Below are positions 33,940 through 41,937 of a stretch of DNA of 64,000 nt, in pieces (position 1 is the first letter of the stretch; each line of letters starts with the position of its first letter). The stretch covers positions 372,001-436,000 of the forward strand of contig JBMNFA010000001.1 in NCBI GenBank assembly GCA_050949055.1, given 5' to 3'. The position numbers and the translations under genes were made by a program. This DNA is from JAEZJZ01 sp050949055 (lineage in GTDB: Bacteria; Bacillota; UBA994; UBA5500). The notes under the pieces were generated by a model, which saw nothing but the letters and a program-made list of their open reading frames with translations, was not told the origin of the DNA and did not search any database.

Positions 33940-35118
33940 ATGATTGAAAAACTGTTGGCTAAGCGGATGTCCCGGTTGGGCACCGAGGCTGCATTCGAGG
34001 TCTTGGCCAAGGCCAGAAAACTGGAAGCTGAAGGGCGTTCTGTAATCCACCTGGAGATCGGAGAACCCGATTTTGACACCCCTAGAAACATCATCGACGG
34101 AGCCATCGAGGCTCTCAATAACGGCTTCACCCATTACACCCCAGCAGCCGGTCTGCCGGAAGTCAGGCAAGTGATCGCCGACTATGTAACTTCTTGGAAA
34201 AAGGTGCCTGCCACCGAGGATGAAGTGGTGATCGTTCCGGGCGGGAAGCCGACCATGTTCTATGTGATGTTGGCTTTGATCGAATCTGGGGATGAAGTGA
34301 TTTATCCCAACCCTGGTTTCCCGATTTATGAATCGATGATCAATTTCACCGGCGGCAAGGCCGTACCGATGCCGCTGCTGGAAGAGAACGATTTCCGCTT
34401 GGATGTTCAGGATCTAGCCAACAAGATCAACGATCGTACCAAACTGATCATCATCAATTCACCTGCTAACCCCACCGGCGGATTACTGACCAAAGAAGAC
34501 CTGGAGCAAATAGCCAACCTGATCAGAGACAGGAACATCATGGTGTTGGCCGACGAGATTTACGACCGCATGATCTATGAGGGCACCCCTTACTCTATCG
34601 CCCGTCTGCCGGGCATGAAAGAACGAACCATCATCTTGGATGCCTTCTCCAAGACATACGCCATGACCGGCTGGCGCCTGGGATATGGTGTGATGCCGGT
34701 GGCATTGGCCGAGCGCATCACCCGACTGGCGACCAACAACATCTCCTGCACCGCCGCCTTCACTCAGATGGCAGGTTTGAGAGCCCTCACCGGACCGCAG
34801 GATGCTGTTGACCAGATGGTGGCCGAGTTCCGCCGCCGGCGCGACGTGATAGTGGAAGGTTTGAACCGGATTCCTGGCATCAGCTGCACCATGCCCCATG
34901 GAGCGTTTTACGCCTTCCCCAACATCAAGCGCCTAGGTATGCCCAGCGAGCAGTTTGCTGATTATCTGCTGCAGGAGGCCGGAGTGGCCGCATTGGGCGG
35001 AACCTGCTTCGGCGAATATGGCGAAGGACATCTGCGTCTGTCCTACGCCAACTCGGTGGAGAACATTCAATTGGCGCTGGAGCGCATCGAAACGGCAGTA
35101 AAGAAACTGGGCAAATAG
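33940..35118 (+). CDS. Class I/II aminotransferase (aspartate aminotransferase-like)
   Basis: This is a 392-residue PLP enzyme of fold type I. Key features are LEIGEPDFDTP at the substrate lid, NSPANPTGGLLT, ADEIYDRMIYEG and the PLP-lysine K238 in DAFSKTYAMTGWRLGY. A C-terminal arginine lies in EGHLRLSYANS. The most probable substrate pair is aspartate (or another L-amino acid) with 2-oxoglutarate, and the exact one cannot be read. It is 35 bp after the transketolase C subunit and ends at a terminator, so it is the last gene of that operon. It may feed amino-nitrogen into the glutamate pathway. Confidence 0.88.
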   Translation: MIEKLLAKRMSRLGTEAAFEVLAKARKLEAEGRSVIHLEIGEPDFDTPRNIIDGAIEALNNGFTHYTPAAGLPEVRQVIADYVTSWKKVPATEDEVVIVPGGKPTMFYVMLALIESGDEVIYPNPGFPIYESMINFTGGKAVPMPLLEENDFRLDVQDLANKINDRTKLIIINSPANPTGGLLTKEDLEQIANLIRDRNIMVLADEIYDRMIYEGTPYSIARLPGMKERTIILDAFSKTYAMTGWRLGYGVMPVALAERITRLATNNISCTAAFTQMAGLRALTGPQDAVDQMVAEFRRRRDVIVEGLNRIPGISCTMPHGAFYAFPNIKRLGMPSEQFADYLLQEAGVAALGGTCFGEYGEGHLRLSYANSVENIQLALERIETAVKKLGK

Positions 35119-35131
35119 CCGTGTGCTGTAG

Positions 35132-35165
35132 AACAGCCGTGCCGCATGCAAGCGGCGCGGCTGTT
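35132..35165 (+). terminator. Terminator of the transketolase-aminotransferase operon
   Basis: AACAGCCGTGCCGC and GCGGCGCGGCTGTT pair around a short loop and are followed by TTTTC. Confidence 0.85.
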
Positions 35166-35269
35166 TTCATAGCGACAGCGTTGGGGTTAAAGCGACTTTT
35201 GGTTACAGCAAAGCCTAGAGCTATGGTAAACATAGGGACAGGTTGGGATTACAGAATGGAGGGGGACAG

Positions 35270-36124
35270 ATGTGGAATCAGTTCTGGACAGGTGCTAAAC
35301 GTTATACCGGCATTTTGTTAGGCTCGCTGATCACGGCTGTAGGATTAAACGCATTGCAGATACCGAACAAGATAGCTGCCGGCGGTGCGGCTGGCGTGGC
35401 CACCATCGCCTACCATCTCACTGGCCTGGAACCGGGCGTAGCGATCTTTTTAATCAACGTTCCCCTATTGATCGCCTGTGGCTTGATTATCGGCTGGCGG
35501 TTCAGCTGGTATTCAGTGTTGGGAGCACTGGCCACCTCCGCTTGGGTTTACCTGACCAGCTCGATACCGGTCTGGACCAACGATGCCCTGCTGGGCGCGG
35601 TGTATGGCGGTGTGGTCTGCGGCGTCGGCATGGGCATCGTCTTCCGCTCCCGCGGATCCACCGGCGGGACCGACATGCTGGCCCGTTTGGTCACCCACTT
35701 CACCGGGCTGCCGATCGGACAAGCACTGCTGTTTATCGACGCAGCCATTGTCACGGTTGCCGGAGTGGTCTTTGGCGCTGAACTGGCGATGTTCGCTTTG
35801 ATCGCCATCTTCGTGACCACAAAGGTGATCGACTATGTCCAGGACGGTTTCTTCGCTGTGAAGGCACTGATCATCATCTCCGACCATAACGAGACCATCG
35901 CCGATGAGATCTTGCAGGTGATGGAACGAGGCGTAACCTACCTGCACGGCGAGGGTGGGTACAGTCGGCAGGCCAAGAAGGCGCTGTTGGTGGTAGTCAG
36001 CCGATCGGAGATGTCGGCAGTCAAAGGCCTGGTGCAGAAACATGATCCGAAAGCTTTCGTAATCGTGGTTGATGCCCACGAGGTGTTGGGAGAAGGATTT
36101 CGCGAGCTATCCACCACCGTCTAG
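35270..36124 (+). CDS. YitT-family membrane protein
   Basis: This 284-residue protein has about five membrane helices in the first 175 residues (YTGILLGSLITAVGLNAL, then FLINVPLLIACGLIIGW and others). It has the YitT/DUF161 motif SRGSTGGTDMLARLV and a cytoplasmic C-terminal DUF2179 domain (EILQVMERGVTYLHGEGGYSR). GGAGGGGG precedes the ATG at 35270 by 4-8 nt; the frame from 35243 is not supported. The function of the family is unknown. It is followed by the two half-size TauE genes on the same strand. Confidence 0.88.
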   Translation: MWNQFWTGAKRYTGILLGSLITAVGLNALQIPNKIAAGGAAGVATIAYHLTGLEPGVAIFLINVPLLIACGLIIGWRFSWYSVLGALATSAWVYLTSSIPVWTNDALLGAVYGGVVCGVGMGIVFRSRGSTGGTDMLARLVTHFTGLPIGQALLFIDAAIVTVAGVVFGAELAMFALIAIFVTTKVIDYVQDGFFAVKALIIISDHNETIADEILQVMERGVTYLHGEGGYSRQAKKALLVVVSRSEMSAVKGLVQKHDPKAFVIVVDAHEVLGEGFRELSTTV

Positions 36125-36179
36125 CAGACTCGCATTCACTCTGTTCGCCGTGGGGAAGCTATGCTCTGAGGTGAGCTAC

Positions 36180-36539
36180 TTGAAGAGACACGGTTTCTGG
36201 GTTTATGGGCTGCTGGGTCTGGCAGCCGGATTGGTTAACGGCCTGTTGGGCATCGGTGGCGGGACAGTGCTGATTCCAGGGATGGTCTACCTGCTGGGCA
36301 CCAGACAGCACCAGGCCCACGCCACCAGCTTGTTGATAGTCCTCCCCACCTGCTTGGCCAGCATCCTGGTTTATCGCCGGCTGCCCGGGGTGGATCTGCG
36401 CTCTTTATGGCAATTGGCTCTCTATACTTCCGGCGGCGCTATCGTCGGTGCCATCTGCATGAACTTCTGTCGCCCCTCGCTGCTGCGCAAGGGCTTTGGG
36501 TTGTTCATGCTGGGTACCGGTTTGCGCATGCTGTTCTAG
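36180..36539 (+). CDS. TauE/SafE-family half-size membrane protein (first of a pair)
   Basis: This 119-residue protein has about four hydrophobic segments and the repeat motif LLGLAAGLVNGLLGIGGGTVLIPGM of the TauE/SafE anion exporter family. A full TauE has two such repeats in about 250 residues; here each repeat is a separate gene. GAGGTGA lies 6 nt before a TTG at 36180, the only start with a site; the frame extending to 36069 overlaps yitT and is not supported. The substrate (sulfite, sulfoacetate or other) is unknown. Confidence 0.78.
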   Translation: MKRHGFWVYGLLGLAAGLVNGLLGIGGGTVLIPGMVYLLGTRQHQAHATSLLIVLPTCLASILVYRRLPGVDLRSLWQLALYTSGGAIVGAICMNFCRPSLLRKGFGLFMLGTGLRMLF

Positions 36540-36896
36540 ATGTTCACTGCAATCTTAGGCTTCCTCTCGGGTGTCCTGGCCGGATTGGCGGTTGGCGGCG
36601 GCACTCTGCTGGTGCCGGGATTGGTGTTGATCAAAGGCATGTCCCAACATGTGGCTCAAGGCATATCCTTGGTCATCTTCTTACCCACCTCGCTGATGGC
36701 GATTGTCACCCATTGGCGCTATGGCAATGTCAAGCTGGGGCTCGCCCTGCGCCTGGCGGTAGGCAGCGTGATCGGTGCCTACATCGGCGCACAGATCGCC
36801 CTGCGGCTGCAAGCACCGTTGCTCCGGCGAGTCTTCGCCATCTACCTGATCGGCATGGGCCTGTATCAGGTCCTGCACTCGCCGCGCTCCAAATAG
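36540..36896 (+). CDS. TauE/SafE-family half-size membrane protein (second of a pair)
   Basis: This 118-residue protein has the second copy of the motif (LGFLSGVLAGLAVGGGTLLVPGL) and about four membrane segments. Its ATG directly follows the stop of the first half (TAG then ATG), so it is translationally coupled. The pair probably forms a two-subunit transporter with the two halves in opposite or parallel topology. It is last in the yitT group before a terminator. Confidence 0.78.
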   Translation: MFTAILGFLSGVLAGLAVGGGTLLVPGLVLIKGMSQHVAQGISLVIFLPTSLMAIVTHWRYGNVKLGLALRLAVGSVIGAYIGAQIALRLQAPLLRRVFAIYLIGMGLYQVLHSPRSK

Positions 36897-36913
36897 GGTT
36901 ATGGGATGAAACA

Positions 36914-36962
36914 GGGGGACGAGCCTTTTTACCTCACACGTGAGAAAAAGGGCCCATCCCCC
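36914..36962. terminator. Bidirectional terminator
   Basis: A long imperfect stem (GGGGG...GCCTTTTT pairing with AAAAAGGGC...CCCCC) encloses an inner CTCACacGTGAG. It lies between the convergent TauE and pduL genes. Confidence 0.7.
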
Positions 36963-36987
36963 TATCCTATTACGACCTAATAACCGA

Positions 36988-37557
36988 CTACTTGAGAATA
37001 GTCACTTCCTGGCCGTTCTTCGCCAAGGCGGCGTTGGCTTCATCGGTGTCAATGTGCATTTCCAGGGCGAAGTCGTCGCGCACGCGCACGATCACGTTCT
37101 CCATCACCAGTGCCCGGTCCCCGCCGAAGCGCACTTTGACCATGTCCCTGTCCTTCAGGCCGAAGGCAGCAGCGTCACTGGTATGCATGTGAATGTGCCG
37201 CCAAGCAAGGATAGCCCCTTCCGGCAATTCCACCTGGCCACAGGGACCGACGATGGTAATCGGCGCAGAGCCGGCCAGGTCGCCAGACTCGCGCACCGGA
37301 GGCTTAATCCCCAGCCGGTAGGCATCGGTCATCGATACTTCCACCTGGCTGCGTGAGCGCACCGGGCCCAGCACACGCACCTTCTCGATGCTGCCCTTGG
37401 GTCCCACCAGGGTTACCTGTTCGTCTGCAGCGTATTGTCCAGGCTGACCCAGCTCTTTGATCGGTGTCAGCTGATGTCCACAGCCGAACAGAGTCTCCAG
37501 GTCAGCTTGCGATAGATGCAGGTGTCGGTTGGAAACTCCCACCACGATTGGCTTCAA
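36988..37557 (-). CDS. pduL: PduL-type phosphate propanoyltransferase
   Basis: This phosphotransacylase exchanges CoA for phosphate on propionyl-CoA (and often acetyl-CoA), allowing ATP formation by a kinase. It is a duplicated beta-barrel with the zinc-ligand motifs GVSNRHLHLS near the start and RHIHMHTSD in the second half, and a further HIDTDEAN. The start is a TTG at 37557 with GGGAGG 6-7 nt away; the ATG at 37578 puts that site inside the gene. The 189 residues lack a microcompartment-targeting N-terminal extension. It follows mmdB after a terminator hairpin, so it may have its own or read-through transcription. It completes the propionate route. Confidence 0.9.
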   Translation of the reverse strand: MKPIVVGVSNRHLHLSQADLETLFGCGHQLTPIKELGQPGQYAADEQVTLVGPKGSIEKVRVLGPVRSRSQVEVSMTDAYRLGIKPPVRESGDLAGSAPITIVGPCGQVELPEGAILAWRHIHMHTSDAAAFGLKDRDMVKVRFGGDRALVMENVIVRVRDDFALEMHIDTDEANAALAKNGQEVTILK

Positions 37558-37621
37558 ACATATCCCTCCCAGTCTCATAGTTTAGCAGTTCGTTACCATT
37601 ATCTTGCGCCAGTAAGCTTAA

Positions 37622-37657
37622 ACAAAGCGATAGCTGCGGGTGCAACTATCGCTTTGT
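37622..37657 (-). terminator. Hairpin terminator after mmdB (member of the GTTGC repeat family)
   Basis: ACAAAGCGATAG and CTATCGCTTTGT form a perfect 12-bp stem directly after the mmdB stop, followed on the minus strand by TTAAGC. On the minus strand GCGATAGTTGC...GCTATCGCTTTGT resembles the conserved half of the 70-bp repeats (CCGATAGTTGC...CAATCGCTTTAT), so a repeat seems to have been used as a terminator. Confidence 0.7.
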
Positions 37658-37663
37658 GTAGAG

Positions 37664-39055
37664 CTAGCCCAGTATGCTGATCAGGACGCCTGCAGCGACC
37701 GCCGAACCAATGACGCCGGCCACGTTGGGTCCCATAGCATGCATCAACAGGTAGTTATTCGGGTTCGCCTTGCGGCCCTCAGCCTGCGATACGCGGGCAG
37801 CCATCGGAACTGCAGATACGCCGGCGGAACCAATCAGCGGATTGATCTTGCCACCGGACAACTTGTACATCAGCTTGCCCAGCAGCACACCGGCGGCAGT
37901 GCCGAAAGAGAATGCTGCCAAGCCCAAACCGATGATGTACAAGGTCTGCGGGCGCAGGAAGTTCTCGCCCTGGGCAGTGGCGCCGACGGTGACGCCCAGG
38001 AAGATGACGATGATGTTCATCAACTCGTTCTGGGCGGTCTTGGACAGTCGCTCCACCACGCCGCTCTCACGCAGCAGGTTGCCGAACATCAGCATGCCGA
38101 CCAGAGGCACCGCATCCGGCAGCAACAGGCCAACGGCTAAGGTGACCAATATGGAGAAAACGACCTTCTCGGTCTTGGACACCGGGCGCAGCTGCTCCAT
38201 CACCGTCTCCCGCTCCTGCTTAGTGGTCAACGCCCGCATAATCGGGGGCTGGATGATCGGCACCAAGGCCATATAGGAGTATGCAGCAATGGCTATGGAC
38301 GCCAGTAAATGCGGCGCTAGTTTAACAGTAGTAAAGATGGCCGTCGGGCCGTCAGCCCCTCCGATGATACCGATCGCGCCAGACTCCTGGGGAGTAAAAC
38401 CGAAGATAGTAGCAGCTGCGATATAGGTGGCAAAAATGCCAAATTGGGCAGCTGCACCCAGCCAGAAGGTCTTGGGATTAGCGATCAGCGGGCCGAAGTC
38501 GGTCATCGCGCCCACGCCGAGGAAGATCAGCGGCGGGTAGATGCCCAGCTTTACTCCCTGATAGAGGTAATAGAACAGGCCGCCGGCGGAAGGAGTAAAG
38601 GCGGCAAACTGGGCCATATCTGCGGCGCCCAGCACCCCCATCTGGTTGAGGGCAGACGCCAGGGCGTCCAGAGCCAAGGGGCCGTTGGCCATGACGGCGT
38701 TGAGGGTACCGGCATCCAAAATGCCTGAGTTGAACAGCATCTGAATGAGCATCCCCAGCCCGTCGCTGCCGGCATTGTGGATCTGGGTGATCGTGCCGCT
38801 CTCCAGCAACCCCTTTTGGCCAAGCACCTGCAGCAGGCCGTCCAAACGGGTGGTGGGACCACTCATTAAACCGCCCAGAGGTAGGTTGGCCAGGAGCATG
38901 CCAAAGCTGATGGGCAACAATAGCAGCGGTTCGTACCCCTTGACGATCGCCAAGTAGATCAAGAAGCAAGCGACCGCAATCATGATCAGGCTTTGGATAG
39001 TCAGATTGGCAAAGCCTGTGGAATTCCAGAGTTCTATCAGAGTCTCTATGATCAA
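37664..39055 (-). CDS. mmdB: Na+-pumping methylmalonyl-CoA decarboxylase, beta subunit
   Basis: The beta subunit of the sodium-pumping decarboxylase removes CO2 from carboxybiotin and exports Na+. The sequence has the conserved region FLGVGAMTDFGPLIANPKTFWLGAAAQFGIF, the second repeat GIIGGADGPTAIFTTVKLAP and many membrane segments. TTG at 39055 has GGGAGG 8 nt upstream. At 463 residues it is longer than the usual 370-430. An extra stretch of about 90 residues lies between the helix ending LLANLPLGG (residue 62) and SAGGLFYYLYQG (about 156). Last gene of the mmdA-D-C-B set. Confidence 0.94.
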   Translation of the reverse strand: MIIETLIELWNSTGFANLTIQSLIMIAVACFLIYLAIVKGYEPLLLLPISFGMLLANLPLGGLMSGPTTRLDGLLQVLGQKGLLESGTITQIHNAGSDGLGMLIQMLFNSGILDAGTLNAVMANGPLALDALASALNQMGVLGAADMAQFAAFTPSAGGLFYYLYQGVKLGIYPPLIFLGVGAMTDFGPLIANPKTFWLGAAAQFGIFATYIAAATIFGFTPQESGAIGIIGGADGPTAIFTTVKLAPHLLASIAIAAYSYMALVPIIQPPIMRALTTKQERETVMEQLRPVSKTEKVVFSILVTLAVGLLLPDAVPLVGMLMFGNLLRESGVVERLSKTAQNELMNIIVIFLGVTVGATAQGENFLRPQTLYIIGLGLAAFSFGTAAGVLLGKLMYKLSGGKINPLIGSAGVSAVPMAARVSQAEGRKANPNNYLLMHAMGPNVAGVIGSAVAAGVLISILG

Positions 39056-39078
39056 TGTCAGGTCCTCCCCTCGAACTC

Positions 39079-39510
39079 TTAGCCGATGGTTAAGAGCACA
39101 TCCCCCGGATTGACGGCTGCACCCTTGGCGACGTTGATAGACTTAACAGTCCCAGCCGCAGGAGCAGCGATCTCGTTCTCCATCTTCATAGCTTCCAGAA
39201 TCAACACCGTGTCGCCAGCCTTGACCTGATCGCCTTCTTTAACCTTGATTTCCAGTATGGTTCCAGGCATCGGTGCAGTCACACTGCCAGCACCAGCAGC
39301 CGCCGGAGCAGACGGTTTGGCTGCAGCAGGAGCGGGGGCCGCCGGAGCAGCCTTAGGCTGCGGCCTGGAAACGACAGGTGCCACCGGTGCAGGAGCTGCC
39401 GGAGCGACCGGGGCAGCCGGGCGACGCACTACCGGAGCGTCTCCTCCCAAATCTTCTACTTCCACCTCATAGGATTCACCATTCACGGTGATACGGAATT
39501 TCTTAGACAT
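39079..39510 (-). CDS. mmdC: Biotin carboxyl carrier subunit of methylmalonyl-CoA decarboxylase
   Basis: This 143-residue carrier has a short N-terminal part (KFRITVNGESYEVEVEDLGG), a proline/alanine hinge (about 30-75) and a C-terminal biotinyl domain. The biotinylated lysine is K109 in EAMKMEN. It moves the carboxyl group from the alpha to the beta subunit. A ribosome site (AAAGGGG) precedes the ATG at 39510. It lies 23 bp before mmdB in the operon. Confidence 0.95.
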   Translation of the reverse strand: MSKKFRITVNGESYEVEVEDLGGDAPVVRRPAAPVAPAAPAPVAPVVSRPQPKAAPAAPAPAAAKPSAPAAAGAGSVTAPMPGTILEIKVKEGDQVKAGDTVLILEAMKMENEIAAPAAGTVKSINVAKGAAVNPGDVLLTIG

Positions 39511-39529
39511 GTTGCCATACCCCTTTCCG

Positions 39530-39901
39530 CTAGTTTTGGATGCTTTCGCGACGCGCAGCAGTAGCCCAAGAGCCTAAAGACGCAGGCGTGCGACGAATGG
39601 AGATGATATTCAGGTTTTCCGGCCCTTGGCCGAGATAAGCCGCCACAGCCGTGGCGATGACGGCAACTACCGCCGGAGACAAGCCGCCATGATTGGTGGT
39701 CGCTGCCGACTCGACAACACTGGCTTTCGACTCCGCAGCCACTGAGGCCTGCTGTGCTTCAGGTGCCGACTTTGCTTTGGTCCTTCCCCCGCCTGTGAGC
39801 GACGGGAGAGCATACATGAGCAGCGACAGGGCGATCAAAGCGGAAAATACGACACCCATGCCAATGACGGTCAAACGCAAAGCGTCAAGTAAAGCGTCCA
39901 T
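39530..39901 (-). CDS. mmdD: Methylmalonyl-CoA decarboxylase, small (delta/gamma) subunit
   Basis: This 123-residue OadG-like protein has one N-terminal membrane helix (LRLTVIGMGVVFSALIALSLLMYAL) and an alanine/serine-rich tail ending in SIRRTPASLGSWATAARRESIQN. Such subunits anchor and assemble the decarboxylase complex. A GGGGAGA site precedes the ATG at 39901. It sits between mmdA and mmdC as in other such operons. Confidence 0.88.
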   Translation of the reverse strand: MDALLDALRLTVIGMGVVFSALIALSLLMYALPSLTGGGRTKAKSAPEAQQASVAAESKASVVESAATTNHGGLSPAVVAVIATAVAAYLGQGPENLNIISIRRTPASLGSWATAARRESIQN

Positions 39902-39925
39902 ATTCTTTAGATCTCCCCTTTCTCC

Positions 39926-41470
39926 CTAGACAGGGAGGTTGCCATGTTTCTTAGCTGGTCGGCTCTCCCGCTTGGTAGCGTTAGCCTCCAAAGCATTGAT
40001 GATCATCCGCCTGGAATCCCGCGGATCGATCACATCGTCCACCATGCCCCGGGACGCGGCCACGTACGGGCTGGCGAACTTGGTGCGGTATTCTTCGATC
40101 TTAGCAGCTCTAGTGGCGACTGGGTCCTCTGCTTTCTTGATGTCGTCGCGGAAGATGATGTTGGCAGCACCTTCAGCGCCCATGACTGCAATTTCAGCCG
40201 TCGGCCAAGCATAAACCACATCGGCACCTAAAGCTTTGCTGCACATCGCCAGGTAGGCACCACCGTAAGCCTTGCGCAGGATCAGGCTGATCTTGGGCAC
40301 AGTGGCCTCAGAGTAGGCATACAGCAGCTTGGCACCATGCCGAATGATGCCGCCGTACTCTTGATTTAGTCCAGGCATATAGCCGGGCACGTCGATCAGG
40401 GTTACCAACGGAATGTTGAAGGCATCGCAGAAACGAACAAATCGGGCTGCCTTGTCGGAAGCATCGATGTCCAGCGAGCCCCCCAGCACCCTAGGCTGGT
40501 TGGCGACGATGCCCACCGTACGACCGTTCATGCGGGCGAAACCGACCACCATGTTCTGAGCGAAGCTGGCGTGCACCTCCATGAAGTCGCCAGCATCGGC
40601 GATACTCTGAATAACCTCCCGCACATCGTATCCCCGATTTGGCTCAATCGGAACGACGGATAGCAGGTCATCGTTTTGACGGGCTACATCATCGTTGGAA
40701 TCGACCAAGGGGGTCTCTTCCAGGTTATTGCTAGGCAGGAAGCTGAGCAGGCGACGCACCTGAGCAAGTGTCTGCTCGTCATTGTCAGCATAGAAGTGGG
40801 CCACACCGCTGACTTGGTTATGGACAGCCGCCCCTCCCAGCTGCTCCAGGGTGACATCCTCGCCGGTAACTGCCTTGATGACCTGTGGACCGGTGATGAA
40901 CATCTGACTGGTGCCCTGGGTCATGAAGATGAAGTCTGTCAGCGCAGGGCTATATACTGCTCCGCCCGCGCAAGGTCCCATGATCACAGACAGCTGGGGA
41001 ATGTAGCCCGAAGCCTGCGTGTTGCGGAAGAAGATATTGCCGTATCCGTCCAGGGCGTCAACCCCTTCTTGAATGCGGGCACCGGAAGAGTCGTTGAGGG
41101 CCACGAACGGCGCACCGTTGCGCATGGCCATGTCCATCACCTTGCAGATCTTCTTGGCGTGCATTTCGCCCAAGGATCCGCCCATCACGGTGAAATCCTG
41201 GGAGCTGACGTAAACCAGGCGGCCATCGACTGTGCCGTATCCGACAACCACGCCTTCACCGGGGACGTCGCGACCCGCCATGCCGAAATCGACACCGCGA
41301 TGCTTCACGAACATGTCTACTTCCACGAAACTGTTCTCGTCCAAGAGAACCTCGATGCGTTCGCGGGCAGTCATCTTGCCTTTGGACCTCTGGTCGGCCA
41401 GGCGTTTCTCACCCCCGCCCATGGCGATGCGTTTCTTCTCCTTAACCAATTGCTCAATTTTCTTGTCCAT
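39926..41470 (-). CDS. mmdA: Methylmalonyl-CoA decarboxylase, alpha (carboxyltransferase) subunit
   Basis: This 514-residue carboxyltransferase transfers the carboxyl group of (S)-methylmalonyl-CoA to biotin on MmdC, releasing propionyl-CoA. It shows the crotonase-like carboxyltransferase signatures DSSGARIQEGVDALDGYG, GPCAGGAVYSPALTDF and RKAYGGAYLAMCSKALGADVVYAWP. I place the start at the ATG at 41470. AGGAGG is 14 nt upstream, rather far, but the ATG at 41506 has no site, and 514 residues matches the family. Propionyl-CoA carboxylase beta subunits look similar; the adjoining mmdB and mmdD show it is the decarboxylase. Confidence 0.93.
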   Translation of the reverse strand: MDKKIEQLVKEKKRIAMGGGEKRLADQRSKGKMTARERIEVLLDENSFVEVDMFVKHRGVDFGMAGRDVPGEGVVVGYGTVDGRLVYVSSQDFTVMGGSLGEMHAKKICKVMDMAMRNGAPFVALNDSSGARIQEGVDALDGYGNIFFRNTQASGYIPQLSVIMGPCAGGAVYSPALTDFIFMTQGTSQMFITGPQVIKAVTGEDVTLEQLGGAAVHNQVSGVAHFYADNDEQTLAQVRRLLSFLPSNNLEETPLVDSNDDVARQNDDLLSVVPIEPNRGYDVREVIQSIADAGDFMEVHASFAQNMVVGFARMNGRTVGIVANQPRVLGGSLDIDASDKAARFVRFCDAFNIPLVTLIDVPGYMPGLNQEYGGIIRHGAKLLYAYSEATVPKISLILRKAYGGAYLAMCSKALGADVVYAWPTAEIAVMGAEGAANIIFRDDIKKAEDPVATRAAKIEEYRTKFASPYVAASRGMVDDVIDPRDSRRMIINALEANATKRESRPAKKHGNLPV

Positions 41471-41532
41471 GGATATGCAGCCTACCTCCTTTTGCCTTGA
41501 CGCCATATGGTGGATTCTCGGTCCACGGAGCG

Positions 41533-41937
41533 CTAATGTGGGTATTCACACAGCTCAATCAACACTCCCAAGCCAGCCTTGGGATGAATGAACGCCACTT
41601 TGGCACCATGGGCCCCGGGTCGGGGCGTTTGATCGATTAAGCGCACACCTTTGGCCTGCAAATCAGCCAGCGCTGCTTCGATGTCTTCCACCTCGTACGC
41701 GATGTGATGGATACCCTCGCCCCGATTAGCGATAGATTTCGCGATGGGGCCATCTGGATCAGTGGACTGCAGGAGCTCTATGGTGGTGTCACCTACCGGA
41801 ATAAAGGCCGTCTTCACCTTCTGCGACGGGACTACTTCCTCGCCTGAGATTTTCAGGCCAAGCACATCGGCATAGAACTTAGCCGCAGCCTCCAAGTCCT
41901 TTACCGCCACACCGAGATGGGCGATCTTCTTGATCAT
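41533..41937 (-). CDS. mce: Methylmalonyl-CoA epimerase
   Basis: This 134-residue glyoxalase-fold (VOC) enzyme interconverts (R)- and (S)-methylmalonyl-CoA, linking the mutase product to the decarboxylase. Metal ligands are the H of KIAHLGVAV, the H of GIHHIAYEV and the E of GVLIELCEY, and a glutamate in TTIELLQST. GGAGGAGA precedes the ATG at 41937; the longer frame to 41970 lies inside meaB. It overlaps meaB by 59 nt in another frame. Confidence 0.95.
   Translation of the reverse strand: MIKKIAHLGVAVKDLEAAAKFYADVLGLKISGEEVVPSQKVKTAFIPVGDTTIELLQSTDPDGPIAKSIANRGEGIHHIAYEVEDIEAALADLQAKGVRLIDQTPRPGAHGAKVAFIHPKAGLGVLIELCEYPH

Noticed and set aside
39926..41470. Propionyl-CoA carboxylase beta subunit
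   Set aside because: The neighbours mmdB and mmdD encode the sodium-pump subunits and there is no biotin carboxylase gene, so the decarboxylase is the better call.
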